A DNA stretch of 64,000 nucleotides. Source: Zeimonas sp046347945 (GTDB taxonomy: Bacteria > Pseudomonadota > Gammaproteobacteria > Burkholderiales > Burkholderiaceae_E). Below, in pieces: positions 8,723-17,066 of the stretch. The stretch is taken from positions 174,776 through 238,775 of the forward strand of contig JAXMFB010000007.1 of the NCBI GenBank assembly GCA_046347945.1, read 5' to 3'. Below the pieces are notes generated by a model. The model was not told where the DNA came from, made no database searches, and saw only the letters and a program-made list of their open reading frames with translations. Numbering within the stretch: position 1 is the stretch's first letter; each line of letters opens with the position of its first letter. Position numbers and translations under genes: made by a program.

Positions 8723-10285
8723 TCAGCGCGAAACGCGGCGAATCGGACCGTACGGAGTCGTCTGGTCGGGAGCCGGGGCGATGACCCCTTGCGCCCAGAA
8801 CCGCGGCTGGAAATGGCCGCCGAAGGTCGTGGCGAACGCTCGCTCCCTCTGGGCAAGGTGCGGATAGTCGCGCACGACCGCAAAGGCGAGCACCGCTACC
8901 GCCATTCCAAACGCCGCCAGCCACCATGCCGGGACATGACGCGATGCGGCCAGCGGCGCCGAGTCGGCGGCACTCGAACGCGCGTCCTGCGGTTGCAGGC
9001 CGAGAAGCCATCCCCCGAGCAACGCGACCCACAGCTGCGAATAGGGCATGACCAGTACGCCGTCGACCATCGACTGGGTCAGCGCACCAGCGAGCGCACC
9101 CGTCAGGCACAGGCGAAGCACGTCCTGCTCCTGTGTCGACATTGCGCGAGCGCGCAGTACGGGGAAGAGCGCCCTCGCGCTGCAGACCACGAGCCATGTC
9201 ACCAGCAGGGCCGAAGGCACACCCAGTTCCGCAGCCCATTGCAGCCAGGCTTGATGGGGGTGAGCCGCCACGCCGTTCGGCAGGCCAGCGAGCTGCATCG
9301 GCCCGATTCCAAGCAGAGGGTGCTGGATCGCCACCTCGATGGCCTGGCGCCAGATGATGTCTCTCTGGGACAGCGATGCGGTCGCGCGGGATGCGGCGTG
9401 GTGTTCGATGCGGATGCCCAGCGCGTCCGGAATCACCGTCAACGCGAGCCAGAAAAGTGCAACGCCGGCGACGGCGCTCGCCACTTGCAGACCCGCCCAG
9501 CGCCGCCCGGACCGTCCAGTCCATGCAAGAAGCAATGCGGCAACAGCCAGCCCGAGCCAGGTGCCACGGGTGCCCGACGTGATCGCAACCATCCATGCCA
9601 GGACGGCCAGCACGCCAGCGATGGCGGCATGACGGCGCAGGCTTCCCGACCCCAGCAGCGGAACGAGCAGAACCGGCAAGGCGAGAGTCAGGAACTGGCC
9701 GTAGAACCGGGGATTCGAGAAGCCATCGACCAGCAACCACGCGTTCAGCGATCTCCCGCCGCCGGCAAGCGCCGCCAGGTAGGCAGTCAGGAATCGAACC
9801 ATGAGCCCTGCGCAGACCAGGAACAGTGCCGCCATCAGCACGCGATCGACCGTGGCCCCATGCAGGCGGCGCATCGTCGCCACGACCCAGGCCACACCAA
9901 GGCTTCCCACGCCCAAGGCCAGTTCGACGAATCCCCAATAGGGCGCGCGCGCGAAACACGCCGAGACGAATGCGGCGCCAACGACCAGGACGACAAGGCG
10001 ATGCCGTCCGGAGTCGAGCAACCGCGGCGGGCGAAGACGACCCGGCCCGAAAGCGATGGTCGCGGCGACTGCCGAAAGCGCCATCGCGAGCATCTGTCCG
10101 ACGCGCTGCTGATCGTGCCAGGTCGCGTTCAGCCAGTCGACCAGAGGCAACGTCGCCACCAGCGCAAGGGCGGCGAGCATCAGCAGGTACGCGACGCGAC
10201 GCGCGGCCAATCCGCCGTGCAGCACATCCGGCGCGAGCGCCGGCAGCGACGTGGAGAGCGGGAAACCGGATCGGCTCGCAGCCAT
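8723..10285 (-). CDS. O-antigen ligase (Wzy/WaaL/PglL) family membrane protein, candidate pilin O-oligosaccharyltransferase
   Basis: Polytopic inner-membrane protein of about 520 residues with 11-12 hydrophobic segments and a large periplasmic loop carrying the HPHQAWLQWAAELG motif, typical of PF04932 ligases including PglL/TfpO-type O-oligosaccharyltransferases. It lies directly downstream of the pilin gene on the same strand. In many proteobacteria that position is held by the enzyme that glycosylates pilin, so that is the likely role; O-antigen or exopolysaccharide ligation remains possible. Three ATGs are available (10366, 10309, 10285). The first lies upstream of a likely intrinsic terminator at 10325-10354, so a downstream start is preferred; 10285 has a GGATGG ribosome-like site. 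Confidence 0.8.
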   Translation of the reverse strand: MAASRSGFPLSTSLPALAPDVLHGGLAARRVAYLLMLAALALVATLPLVDWLNATWHDQQRVGQMLAMALSAVAATIAFGPGRLRPPRLLDSGRHRLVVLVVGAAFVSACFARAPYWGFVELALGVGSLGVAWVVATMRRLHGATVDRVLMAALFLVCAGLMVRFLTAYLAALAGGGRSLNAWLLVDGFSNPRFYGQFLTLALPVLLVPLLGSGSLRRHAAIAGVLAVLAWMVAITSGTRGTWLGLAVAALLLAWTGRSGRRWAGLQVASAVAGVALFWLALTVIPDALGIRIEHHAASRATASLSQRDIIWRQAIEVAIQHPLLGIGPMQLAGLPNGVAAHPHQAWLQWAAELGVPSALLVTWLVVCSARALFPVLRARAMSTQEQDVLRLCLTGALAGALTQSMVDGVLVMPYSQLWVALLGGWLLGLQPQDARSSAADSAPLAASRHVPAWWLAAFGMAVAVLAFAVVRDYPHLAQRERAFATTFGGHFQPRFWAQGVIAPAPDQTTPYGPIRRVSR

Positions 10286-10324
10286 GTGTCCATCCGCAGC
10301 TGAATGCATCGCCACAGGAAACAG

Positions 10325-10354
10325 AAGAGGGGCGTCGTACCTCGCGCCCCTCTC
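10325..10354 (-). terminator. Intrinsic terminator behind the pilin gene
   Basis: On the minus strand a nine-pair stem AGAGGGGCG / CGCCCCTCT with a ten-base loop is followed by the pyrimidine-rich run TTCTGTTTCC. It lies about 55 bases after the pilin stop. It probably limits read-through into the ligase gene, so pilin is made in excess over the membrane enzyme. The U-tract is imperfect, so termination may be partial. Confidence 0.6.
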
Positions 10355-10407
10355 GATCTGCCGCATGTTCGAGCCTCACGAAGGAGGCTCGACGAGGCCA
10401 CTGCCGA

Positions 10408-10839
10408 TCAGGTACCGCGGCACTCCGAAGGAACGTACTTCACGTTGATCGTCGTCGAGCACGCCCAGGTCAGCTGCCCCGAACCGACGTCGGTCGGCGT
10501 CAGGACGATGTTCCCCGCCGCGCTGGGCACCGTCGACGTGGCCGTCACGACACCCGTGGTTGCGGCAACAGTGATGCCGCTCACGTACTTCGTGGCGCCC
10601 GGGAACACGTAACCGTGATTCGTGGCCGTGATCCCCGCCAGTCCGCCCACCGACGACGACGTTTCGGCGACGGCGAGTTTCGCCGGCGCAGCCATGGCGA
10701 TGACCTCGCTGACCTTCGCGCGCGTCGTGTAGTCCTGATACGCCGGCAGCGCGACGGCCGCCAGGATGCCGATGATCGCCACGACGATCATCAGTTCGAT
10801 CAGGGTGAAACCCTTCTGCAGTTGCTTGCGCATCTTCAT
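10408..10839 (-). CDS. pilA: Type IV major pilin PilA
   Basis: Structural subunit of type IV pili. It has a short basic leader ending KGFTLIELM, where prepilin peptidase cuts after Gly and methylates Phe, then the invariant Glu5 and a hydrophobic helix, VVAIIGILAAVALPAYQDY. The C-terminal region has two cysteines (WACSTT and SECRG) forming the usual D-loop, and a Ser/Thr-rich body with possible glycosylation sites. I chose the ATG at 10839 (ten-residue leader, GGGAG site); 10833 is nearly as good. About 143 residues, normal for the family. A sigma-54 promoter lies upstream, and a terminator plus a ligase-family gene lie downstream. Confidence 0.95.
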   Translation of the reverse strand: MKMRKQLQKGFTLIELMIVVAIIGILAAVALPAYQDYTTRAKVSEVIAMAAPAKLAVAETSSSVGGLAGITATNHGYVFPGATKYVSGITVAATTGVVTATSTVPSAAGNIVLTPTDVGSGQLTWACSTTINVKYVPSECRGT

Positions 10840-10901
10840 CTCTTCCGCTCCCGTTTCCATGATGGGGTTGTGGGCCGACTTCGTCGACTCGGGAGACCAG
10901 T

Positions 10902-10917
10902 TGCAGGCACCGTGCCA
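10902..10917 (-). promoter_or_regulatory. Sigma-54 (RpoN) promoter of pilA
   Basis: Read on the minus strand the site is TGGCACGGTGCCTGCA. It has the invariant GG and GC with exactly ten bases between them and a full TGGCACG -24 box; the -12 box is CTGCA instead of TTGCA. The predicted start, near 10892, leaves a leader of about 50 bases before the pilin ATG. Pilin genes in Pseudomonas and relatives are driven by RpoN with PilR. The pilRS genes are not in this window. Confidence 0.8.
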
Positions 10918-11405
10918 CCCAACACGATCGGCGTCTTCGGGCCGACGAACGGCTGCCGGGCCCGGAGACCGTGACGTCCGTCACGCGCCGGCGGCCGCCG
11001 GGCTTCGACGGCTTCGGGATGGGTCTGCGGCCGACGCCGCGGCCGAGCAGTTCCTGACGGAAATCGTCACCCGGAAGCTGACCAGATGCGGCACCCGCCC
11101 AGCTCGCAACGAACGCGATCCCATGCGAACCTGGCAGGACGGAAGGTGGATGGCAGGGAAGCACTCGGGAGAAGACGTGCGTCAACGCCGGGCAGGAAGT
11201 GCGATTCGCGGCGAGATGGAGTCGCTCGGCGCCCGGCTGCGAACCGACCCACGCGGGCGCTGCCGGCCGAAGCCTCGATCTGACGGCTGATCGTCCTGCA
11301 TTTCCACGACGCGTGCCCCGCGGACCGGCTTCGGCCAGGCGTCGTAGACCGAACCGGGGCAAGCCGAGGCAACGCACGCCGCGACCGTGCGGTAGACTGC
11401 CGTCG
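10918..11405. other. Gene-free stretch upstream of pilA
   Basis: About 490 bases between the pilin promoter and the next gene. A GTGAC-GTCC-GTCAC hairpin sits near 10969-10982. Activator (PilR-type) sites would be expected on the pilin side, but I could not pick one out with confidence. Small open frames here lack a ribosome site and homology. No RNA gene was recognised. Confidence 0.5.
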
Positions 11406-11420
11406 ATGGGGGTTCCGGCA

Positions 11421-11705
11421 ATGCTCGTCACTTTCGACACGCTGAAGTTCGTCGAGACGCTGCGCGAAGCTGGCGTGCCGGAGGCTCAGGCCAAGGCGAT
11501 GTCGCAAGCGATGCGCGACGCCCACGAGACGGCGGAACTGGTTACGCGCCGCGATCTTCGGGAGGCAACCACGACGATCGGTGCCGACATCCAGACGCTG
11601 CGTGCCGAGCTCCGGGCCATCGAGCCGCGCCTCACCATCCGGCTCGGCGGAATCGTCGTCGTCGCGCTCGGCGCCTTCACCGCCTTGTCGAAGTGGATTG
11701 CCTGA
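11421..11705 (+). CDS. Small DUF1640-like coiled-coil protein with C-terminal membrane anchor
   Basis: A 94-residue protein from the ATG at 11421, which has a GGGGG purine run upstream; an ATG five codons earlier (11406) is also possible. The N-terminus MLVTFDTLKFVETLREAGVPEAQA, followed by a helical region rich in Asp/Glu/Arg (RRDLREATTTIGADIQTLRAEL) and a single membrane helix, LGGIVVVALGAFTALSKWIA, matches the DUF1640/CCDC90-type small proteins common in proteobacteria and often linked to toxin or phage contexts. Function is unknown. It stands alone, convergent with the metallo-hydrolase gene. Confidence 0.75.
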   Translation: MLVTFDTLKFVETLREAGVPEAQAKAMSQAMRDAHETAELVTRRDLREATTTIGADIQTLRAELRAIEPRLTIRLGGIVVVALGAFTALSKWIA

Positions 11706-11739
11706 CGGCGGCCCAAGCCCGCCCCAGCGCGATCGTCCG

Positions 11740-12504
11740 CTACAACTCCAGCACGTCCCCGCGCTCGAGCACCCGCGGCGCGAACCGCCCCGCCCAGGCC
11801 TCGATCTCGCGCGTGATCATCTCGCGGTCGGACGGCTTGAGGTGCGTGATCAGGATCTGCGGCTCGCGCTGCAGCTTGGCCAGTTCCTGGCCCAGCTGGA
11901 TCGGGAACAGGTGCTTCGCCGTGACCGCGAGATCCTGCTCGCGGTTGGAGAACGCGGTCTCGATGATCAGGTACTTCAGGTTCGGCACGCCGTTGACCTG
12001 CCGCCAGAACTCGTCGTTCGGCCCGGTGTCTCCGGAGAAGACGAGTCCTGCCTCCTCGGTGTACGCGTGAAACGCGAGCGCCGGCACGGTGTGGCTCGCG
12101 GCGAGGCTGCGCACCCAGCGGCCGCCCACCTCGACCACGCTGCCGATCGACAGCGGCTCGAACACCATCCACGGGCGCTCGTAGTGCGGGATCTCGGTGA
12201 AGTCGGGCCAGATGACCCAGTTGAACACGTGCGCCTTCAACGCAGCGATCGTCTCGGGCAGCGCGTGGACGACGATCGGCTTGTCGCGCAGCGCACCGAC
12301 CGAGTCGACCAGCAGCGGCAGCGCCGCGATGTGGTCGAGGTGCGAGTGCGTGAGGAAGACGTGGTCGATCGCGGCCAGTTCGTCGACCGACAGGTCCTCG
12401 ACCCCGGTGCCCGCGTCGAGCAGCACGTCGTCGTCGACGAGGAACGAGGTGGTCCGGGCGCGCGCGCCGATGCCCCCGCTACACCCCAGGACTCGTACCT
12501 TCAT
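11740..12504 (-). CDS. Metallo-beta-lactamase-fold hydrolase, candidate cyclic-nucleotide phosphodiesterase
   Basis: A 254-residue protein with the zinc-binding motif HSHLDH (residues about 53-58), a later SGDTGP and a C-terminal ITHLKP, the layout of RNase Z/class II 3',5'-cyclic-nucleotide phosphodiesterase-like enzymes. The N-terminus MKVRVLGCSGGIG is typical of this group. Its start codon lies inside the 3' end of the adenylate cyclase gene, overlapping by 26 bases, so the two are translationally coupled. That context favours a cAMP-hydrolysing or cAMP-signalling role, but another phosphoester substrate cannot be excluded from sequence. Confidence 0.8.
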   Translation of the reverse strand: MKVRVLGCSGGIGARARTTSFLVDDDVLLDAGTGVEDLSVDELAAIDHVFLTHSHLDHIAALPLLVDSVGALRDKPIVVHALPETIAALKAHVFNWVIWPDFTEIPHYERPWMVFEPLSIGSVVEVGGRWVRSLAASHTVPALAFHAYTEEAGLVFSGDTGPNDEFWRQVNGVPNLKYLIIETAFSNREQDLAVTAKHLFPIQLGQELAKLQREPQILITHLKPSDREMITREIEAWAGRFAPRVLERGDVLEL

Positions 12505-14494
12505 GCAAGGCTTCCCTGGCGTTCGTCGGCGTCTGGTCGGGAACGGTCATCGGCAGGGTCGCTGCGCCCTCGGCGGTCGCCTCGCGCGCGACCTTCGGCA
12601 CGAACACCCTGACCGATTCGGCCCGGCCCGCGACGGTGGCGCGAGCGAGCTCGAAGAAGGCGTGCTGGCGGCAGCGCTGGACCGTCCCCTCGCCGACGAT
12701 GATCGGTACCTCGTACTGCTTGGTCAAGCCCTCGAGGCGCGACGCGAGGTTCACCGCGTCGCCGATGACCGTATAGGCGCGCCGCAGCTTCGATCCCATG
12801 TCGCCCACGCGCACCACGCCGGTATTGATGCCGATTCCCACCGCGAGCGGCGGCAGGCCGCGCGCGCGCAGCGCCTCCGACATCCGGCACACTTCGGCCT
12901 GCATCGCGAGCGCAGCCGAGACTGCGTGGTCGGCATGGGCCGGGTCGTCGACCGGCGCGCCCCAGAACGCCATCACGGCGTCGCCGATGTACTTGTCGAC
13001 CGTGCCGCGGTGTGCGTGGATGATGCCGGTCATCCCCGTCAGGAACGCGTTGATGTACTCGCGCAGCGCTTCAGGCTCCATCGTCTCGGCGATCCGGGTG
13101 AAGCCCCGGATGTCGGCGAACAGGATCGTCAACTCCCGGTTCGTGCTCTGCGCGATGCGGTAACTGAAGGGGTCGCGCGCCATCTGCTCGACGAGTTCCG
13201 GCGAAACGTACTCGCCGAACAGCGCGACCATCGCGCGACGCGCCCTGCCTTCGGCGAACCAGCCGGCGGTCAGGTTGAACAGCCCGAGGACCAGCACGGC
13301 GGCGAGCGAAGCGGCCAGCGGCAGCACCTGGCCCAGGTTCGAGTAGGCGATTGCGTTGGCGCCGGCGAGCGTCATCGCCCCGACCACCGCCGCCAGCACC
13401 GCCCCGACGGCCCCCATCGCCGGCAGGACCAGCGCGAGCAGCCCGGCCACCACCAGCGTCGCCAGGGCGCCGACGGCCGGCGCCTCCACCGGACGCTGCT
13501 TGACGCGACCGTCGAGCGCTCCCGAGATCAGCGACGCGTGGATCTCCACGCCTGGGAAGACCTCGCTGACCGGAGTGGCTCGCAGGTCGGTCTGGCCCGG
13601 TGCCGTGGTGCCGACCAGGACGATGCGACCGCGCAGCAGGTTCCAGTCGACGCGGCCTTCGAGCACGTCGGTGGCCGACAGGTAGCGGAAGCGCCCGCCG
13701 GCAGGGCCGCCACGCCCGGCCAGCGGCACCATCGCGGTGAAGCCGGCCGAGATCGGCAGCTCGACTCGCCCGCGCGTGCCGTCGAGCGCGAGCCGGTCCC
13801 CCTGCACCGCCAGCGACGCATTGCCCAGGTACTCGCGCATCACGGCGACCGCCAGGGAATCGTAGACCGCCCCCCGATAGCCGGCCAGCAGCGGCAAGGC
13901 GCGGATGACGCCGTCGGGATCGAGGCCGCCGCCGAGGAACGGATTGAAGAATCCCGAGCCGCGCGCCGCGCGTTGCAGCTCGCCGAGGTTGGCTCCGAAC
14001 CCGTTGGCGTGCGTGATCCGCGGCGCGAGTTCGCGCGCGGCGTCGCCGTCGTAGAGCGGCGCGGGCAGGGCGCCGCTGGTGCGGCCCTCGCGATCGCTGC
14101 TGAAGTAGTAGCCCAGCACCACGGGCCGGTCGGCGAGCGCCTGCGCCAGCCGCGCGTCGTCTTCGGTGCCCGCCTGGCGCTCGGCGAAGACGACGTCGAA
14201 ACCGACCACTGCCGCGCCGCCCCGATCGACGAGCGCTTCGGTCAGGGCCGCGATCTTCCCCCGATCCCACGGCCAGCGGCCCTGCTCGGCCAGGCTTCGC
14301 TCGTCGATGTCGACGATGACGATGCGGTTGTCGAGCGCCGGCGACACCAGGCGCTGGCGCCCGTCGTAGAGTTCGCGATCGAGCGCCGACAGGCCGGACG
14401 CGCGAAACGCGCCGAGGTCGGCAGCCGAAAACGCGAAGACGACCGCGAGGCCGGCCATCGCGCGCCAGAACCGGGATTTCTGCAGCGGGGACAT
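12479..14494 (-). CDS. CHASE2-domain class III adenylate cyclase
   Basis: A 671-residue membrane enzyme. It has an N-terminal membrane anchor, an extracytoplasmic CHASE2 sensor (about residues 30-330, including the IVDIDERSLAEQGRWPW signature), three membrane helices (about 340-410), then a cyclase domain. Both metal-binding aspartates are present: Asp461 in LFADIRGFTR and the Asp of KYIGDAVMAFWGAP. The lysine before YIGD, and the YTVIGDAVNLASRLEGL segment with the Asn and Arg of the catalytic site, favour ATP over GTP as substrate. It follows an FHA gene by 24 bases and overlaps the downstream hydrolase gene, forming an FHA-cyclase-hydrolase unit. Confidence 0.9.
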   Translation of the reverse strand: MSPLQKSRFWRAMAGLAVVFAFSAADLGAFRASGLSALDRELYDGRQRLVSPALDNRIVIVDIDERSLAEQGRWPWDRGKIAALTEALVDRGGAAVVGFDVVFAERQAGTEDDARLAQALADRPVVLGYYFSSDREGRTSGALPAPLYDGDAARELAPRITHANGFGANLGELQRAARGSGFFNPFLGGGLDPDGVIRALPLLAGYRGAVYDSLAVAVMREYLGNASLAVQGDRLALDGTRGRVELPISAGFTAMVPLAGRGGPAGGRFRYLSATDVLEGRVDWNLLRGRIVLVGTTAPGQTDLRATPVSEVFPGVEIHASLISGALDGRVKQRPVEAPAVGALATLVVAGLLALVLPAMGAVGAVLAAVVGAMTLAGANAIAYSNLGQVLPLAASLAAVLVLGLFNLTAGWFAEGRARRAMVALFGEYVSPELVEQMARDPFSYRIAQSTNRELTILFADIRGFTRIAETMEPEALREYINAFLTGMTGIIHAHRGTVDKYIGDAVMAFWGAPVDDPAHADHAVSAALAMQAEVCRMSEALRARGLPPLAVGIGINTGVVRVGDMGSKLRRAYTVIGDAVNLASRLEGLTKQYEVPIIVGEGTVQRCRQHAFFELARATVAGRAESVRVFVPKVAREATAEGAATLPMTVPDQTPTNAREALHEGTSPGV

Positions 14495-14518
14495 CGTCGA
14501 CCCGTCCCGCCCGGCGGC

Positions 14519-15157
14519 TCAGCCGCCGAGCCGGAAGCGCAGCATCACGCCTGCCAGCTCGATGAGGTCGCCGTCGTCGAGCGGTCGCGCGGTCAGGCCG
14601 ATCTCCTCGCCATTGACCTGCGGAACGGTCAGTCCCTCGAGGTGGGTGATGTAGAACCTGCCCTTGCGACGCGACATCACCGCGACCTGTTCGGCATGGC
14701 CGGCCAGGCGCGTGATTGCCCGGTCGAGTCGCTGCGACGTGCCTGCCAGCGGCCCGCTGAGGAAATCGACGAACGCCGACGGCTGGCGCACCTCGGGAAG
14801 CGGGATCTCGGCGAGCGCCGCGCGGTCGAGCACGTAGCGCAGGCGATAGATGCCGATGTCGATCACGTCTCCGTCGCAGAGCACCCGCTGCTTGATGGCC
14901 ATGCCGTTGACCAGCGTGCCGTTGCGACTGTCGAGGTCGTGCACCACGCTTTCGGTGCCGCGGGTACGGACCAGCGCGTGCTCGCCGCTGACGGTCAGGT
15001 CGTCCAGCGAAATGTCGTTGTAGGGGCGCCGGCCGATGGTCAGGCATTCCTTGGCCACCGGAACGATGCGCAACGGCGACTGGCCGCTGCTCACGAGCAG
15101 GCGAATCGCGACCGCGGCCTCGCGGTCCCGCATCCCTGGATGTTCGGCATCGGCCAT
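14519..15157 (-). CDS. FHA-domain protein with two forkhead-associated modules
   Basis: Cytoplasmic phosphothreonine-binding protein of 212 residues. The first FHA domain has the complete signature: IGRRPYNDISLDDLTVSGEHA (Arg and Ser of the phosphopeptide pocket) and DLDSRNGTLVNG. The second, in the C-terminal half, is degenerate (MSRRKGRFYITHLEG, then VNGEEI). No signal peptide. It starts the unit leading into the CHASE2 cyclase, and FHA proteins next to such cyclases are common in proteobacteria, where they may tie Ser/Thr phosphorylation to cyclase output. A GC hairpin (CGGGGG-CTTTT-CCCCCG) sits just upstream of the ATG. Confidence 0.88.
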   Translation of the reverse strand: MADAEHPGMRDREAAVAIRLLVSSGQSPLRIVPVAKECLTIGRRPYNDISLDDLTVSGEHALVRTRGTESVVHDLDSRNGTLVNGMAIKQRVLCDGDVIDIGIYRLRYVLDRAALAEIPLPEVRQPSAFVDFLSGPLAGTSQRLDRAITRLAGHAEQVAVMSRRKGRFYITHLEGLTVPQVNGEEIGLTARPLDDGDLIELAGVMLRFRLGG

Positions 15158-15319
15158 GCGCAGCAGGCTACCGTCGGGGGAAAAGCCCCCCGAGGAACTA
15201 TTTCATGAACGGCCGTTCGGCTCGGTCGGACGGCGAGCCCCGGCACGGCACTGCATCGCGCGCGCGACAGGACGCGGCGCCCGGCTGGCTGCGCCGCTGG
15301 CGCGCCCGATGCAGTGAAG

Positions 15320-16018
15320 CTAGGCGGCGGCCCGGCGCCGCGCGGTCAAGACCCTGCCGATCAGCACCACCAGCACCGCCCCGACGGCGGACGCCGCGTA
15401 GCGCAAGGCCGCGGACGGCTCGCCGATCGCCTCGACGGTGGCCACGTCGGTCACCATCATGCCACCGGCAATCCAGCCGAGCAGCGCGCCGCCGAGCGTG
15501 ATCAGCAGCGGGAAGCGCTCGAGCAGCCTGAGCACCAGCGTGCTGCCCCAGACGATCAGCGGAATGCTGATCAGCAGCCCCAGGATCACGAGGCTCGTCT
15601 GGTGTTCCGGTTCGGCCTGCTGCGCGGCGCCGGCGATTGCGATCACGTTGTCGAAGCTCATCACCAGGTCGGCGACGATGATGGTCTTGATCGCCGACAT
15701 CAGCGTCGCGCCCCCCTCGATGCTGCCGTGCTTGTCCTCGTCGTCGGGCGCAACCAGCTTCACGCCGACCCAGACGAGCAGCACGCCGCCGACGAGCTTC
15801 AGGTACGGCACCGTGAGCAGCGTGATCGCGAAGACGATCAGCGCCACGCGGATGCCGATGGCGCCCGCGGTACCCCAGAGGATGCCCCGCATGCGCAGCC
15901 GCTGCGGCAGGTTGCGGCAGGCCAGCGCGATCACGATCGCATTGTCTCCGGCGAGCACCAGATCGATGACGACGATGGCCGCAAGGGCGGAGAACCACGC
16001 AGGCGACAGAAACTCCAT
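15320..16018 (-). CDS. TerC/YjbE-family integral membrane protein, Mn2+-riboswitch controlled
   Basis: A 232-residue membrane protein with about seven helices and the TerC signatures VIDLVLAGDNAIVIALACRNLP and VADLVMSFDNVIAIAG; the paired acidic residues in GDN and FDN are the proposed metal-binding positions. The ATG at 16018 has a perfect AAGGAG ribosome site. TerC proteins of this branch (YjbE/YkoY type) are linked to manganese efflux, and the yybP-ykoY riboswitch in its leader supports that here. It is the second of two tandem copies; the upstream copy (16340-17038) shares the MEF start. Confidence 0.92.
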   Translation of the reverse strand: MEFLSPAWFSALAAIVVIDLVLAGDNAIVIALACRNLPQRLRMRGILWGTAGAIGIRVALIVFAITLLTVPYLKLVGGVLLVWVGVKLVAPDDEDKHGSIEGGATLMSAIKTIIVADLVMSFDNVIAIAGAAQQAEPEHQTSLVILGLLISIPLIVWGSTLVLRLLERFPLLITLGGALLGWIAGGMMVTDVATVEAIGEPSAALRYAASAVGAVLVVLIGRVLTARRRAAA

Positions 16019-16129
16019 CAGGCGAACTCCTTCAGCAAGGCTGCACGCACGAGCGCGGCCGCAGCGGCGACGAGACTGAATGGAGGACGAGCATCCACCT
16101 TCGAGCTCCGCACGACTGCGGTCCGCGTC

Positions 16130-16271
16130 GAAGGTCTCGCTCGGCAAGGACTGTGAAGCCCGCCCGGAAGGCCGGAAGCGCGGCTGTCGCCGCCGCTTCG
16201 TATTGACGACCTGCTGACATGCACGACGGCCCGCCTGAAGCGGGTCCGCGTGTGTAGAGCTACTCCCCTTC
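16130..16271 (-). ncRNA. yybP-ykoY manganese riboswitch
   Basis: Read on the minus strand the leader of the 15320-16018 terC gene opens with GAAGGGGAGTAGC and closes with GAGCGAGACCTTC. Those are the two conserved strands that meet at the metal site of the yybP-ykoY aptamer, and GAAGG/CCTTC forms the P1 helix. A middle GTCGTCAATACG corresponds to the conserved CGUCAAYAUAC element. About 110 bases follow before the gene, enough for an expression platform. The family senses Mn2+ and commonly controls terC-type exporters. I did not resolve whether control is by termination or ribosome-site masking. Confidence 0.88.
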
Positions 16272-16339
16272 AGGGCTGAATTGGAACAGCAATCCGCGGG
16301 GCGCGCAAGTCGCCAGGGGCACCCGGCGGCCAGCGCCGT

Positions 16340-17038
16340 TCAGCGCAGCAGCGATGCCTGCGCGCGCGCACGGCGCCGCAGCAGGTGGGCGGTGACGATG
16401 ACCAGCAGGGCGCCCGCCACCCCGGCAGCGGTGACGGCGTCGTGCGGAACGCCACCGGCCCAGTTCTCGACCGCAGGATCGGTGAGCTCCATCTCGCCGG
16501 CGAGAAAGCCGAGCAGCGCAGCGCCGACCGTGATGATGATGGGGAAGCGTTCCATCACCTTCAGCAGCATCGTGCTGCCGGCGATGATCAGCGGAATGCT
16601 GATCGCCAGCCCGATGACGAGCAGCACCATGTCCCCGTTGGCGGCGGCGGCGACGGCCAGCACGTTGTCGAGGCTCATCACGAGGTCGGCGACGAGGATC
16701 GTGCGCACCGCGGCGAACAGGCCGCCGGCGGCGGTCTTGCCGGCACCCTCCTCTTCGGAGTCGTCGTCGACGATCAGCGACACGCCGATGTAGAGCAGCA
16801 GCAGCCCACCGATGATCTTCAGGTACGGCCAGGTGAGCATCTCGGCCGCGAGCACCGTGAGCGCGATCCGCATCACGATCGCCGCGGCGCTTCCCCAGAA
16901 GATCGCCTTCTTCTGCTGGTGTGCGGGAAGCCCGCGCGCGGCGAGCGCGATGACCACCGCGTTGTCGCCGGACAGCAGGATATTGGCGAGGACGATCGAG
17001 CCGAGCGCAGCCCAGAATGCCGCCGAAGTGAACTCCAT
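16340..17038 (-). CDS. TerC/YjbE-family integral membrane protein, upstream paralogue
   Basis: A 232-residue protein paralogous to its downstream neighbour, with matching signatures ILLSGDNAVVIALAARGLP and VADLVMSLDNVLAVAAAANG and about seven membrane helices. An acidic cytoplasmic loop, DDDSEEEG, lies near residue 90. The ATG at 17038 has a GGAGC site. It starts 28 bases after the sucD stop on the same strand, so it may be partly read through from sucCD, whereas the second terC copy has its own riboswitch leader. The two copies may therefore be expressed under different conditions. Likely role is metal (Mn2+) export or metal loading of secreted proteins. Confidence 0.9.
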   Translation of the reverse strand: MEFTSAAFWAALGSIVLANILLSGDNAVVIALAARGLPAHQQKKAIFWGSAAAIVMRIALTVLAAEMLTWPYLKIIGGLLLLYIGVSLIVDDDSEEEGAGKTAAGGLFAAVRTILVADLVMSLDNVLAVAAAANGDMVLLVIGLAISIPLIIAGSTMLLKVMERFPIIITVGAALLGFLAGEMELTDPAVENWAGGVPHDAVTAAGVAGALLVIVTAHLLRRRARAQASLLR

Positions 17039-17066
17039 CGATTGCTCCGCGTCGAGAGGGTGCGGC

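Noticed and set aside
12197..15208. A 1003-codon open frame antisense to the CHASE2 cyclase and FHA genes
   Set aside because: Compositional shadow of real genes with conserved catalytic residues on the other strand.
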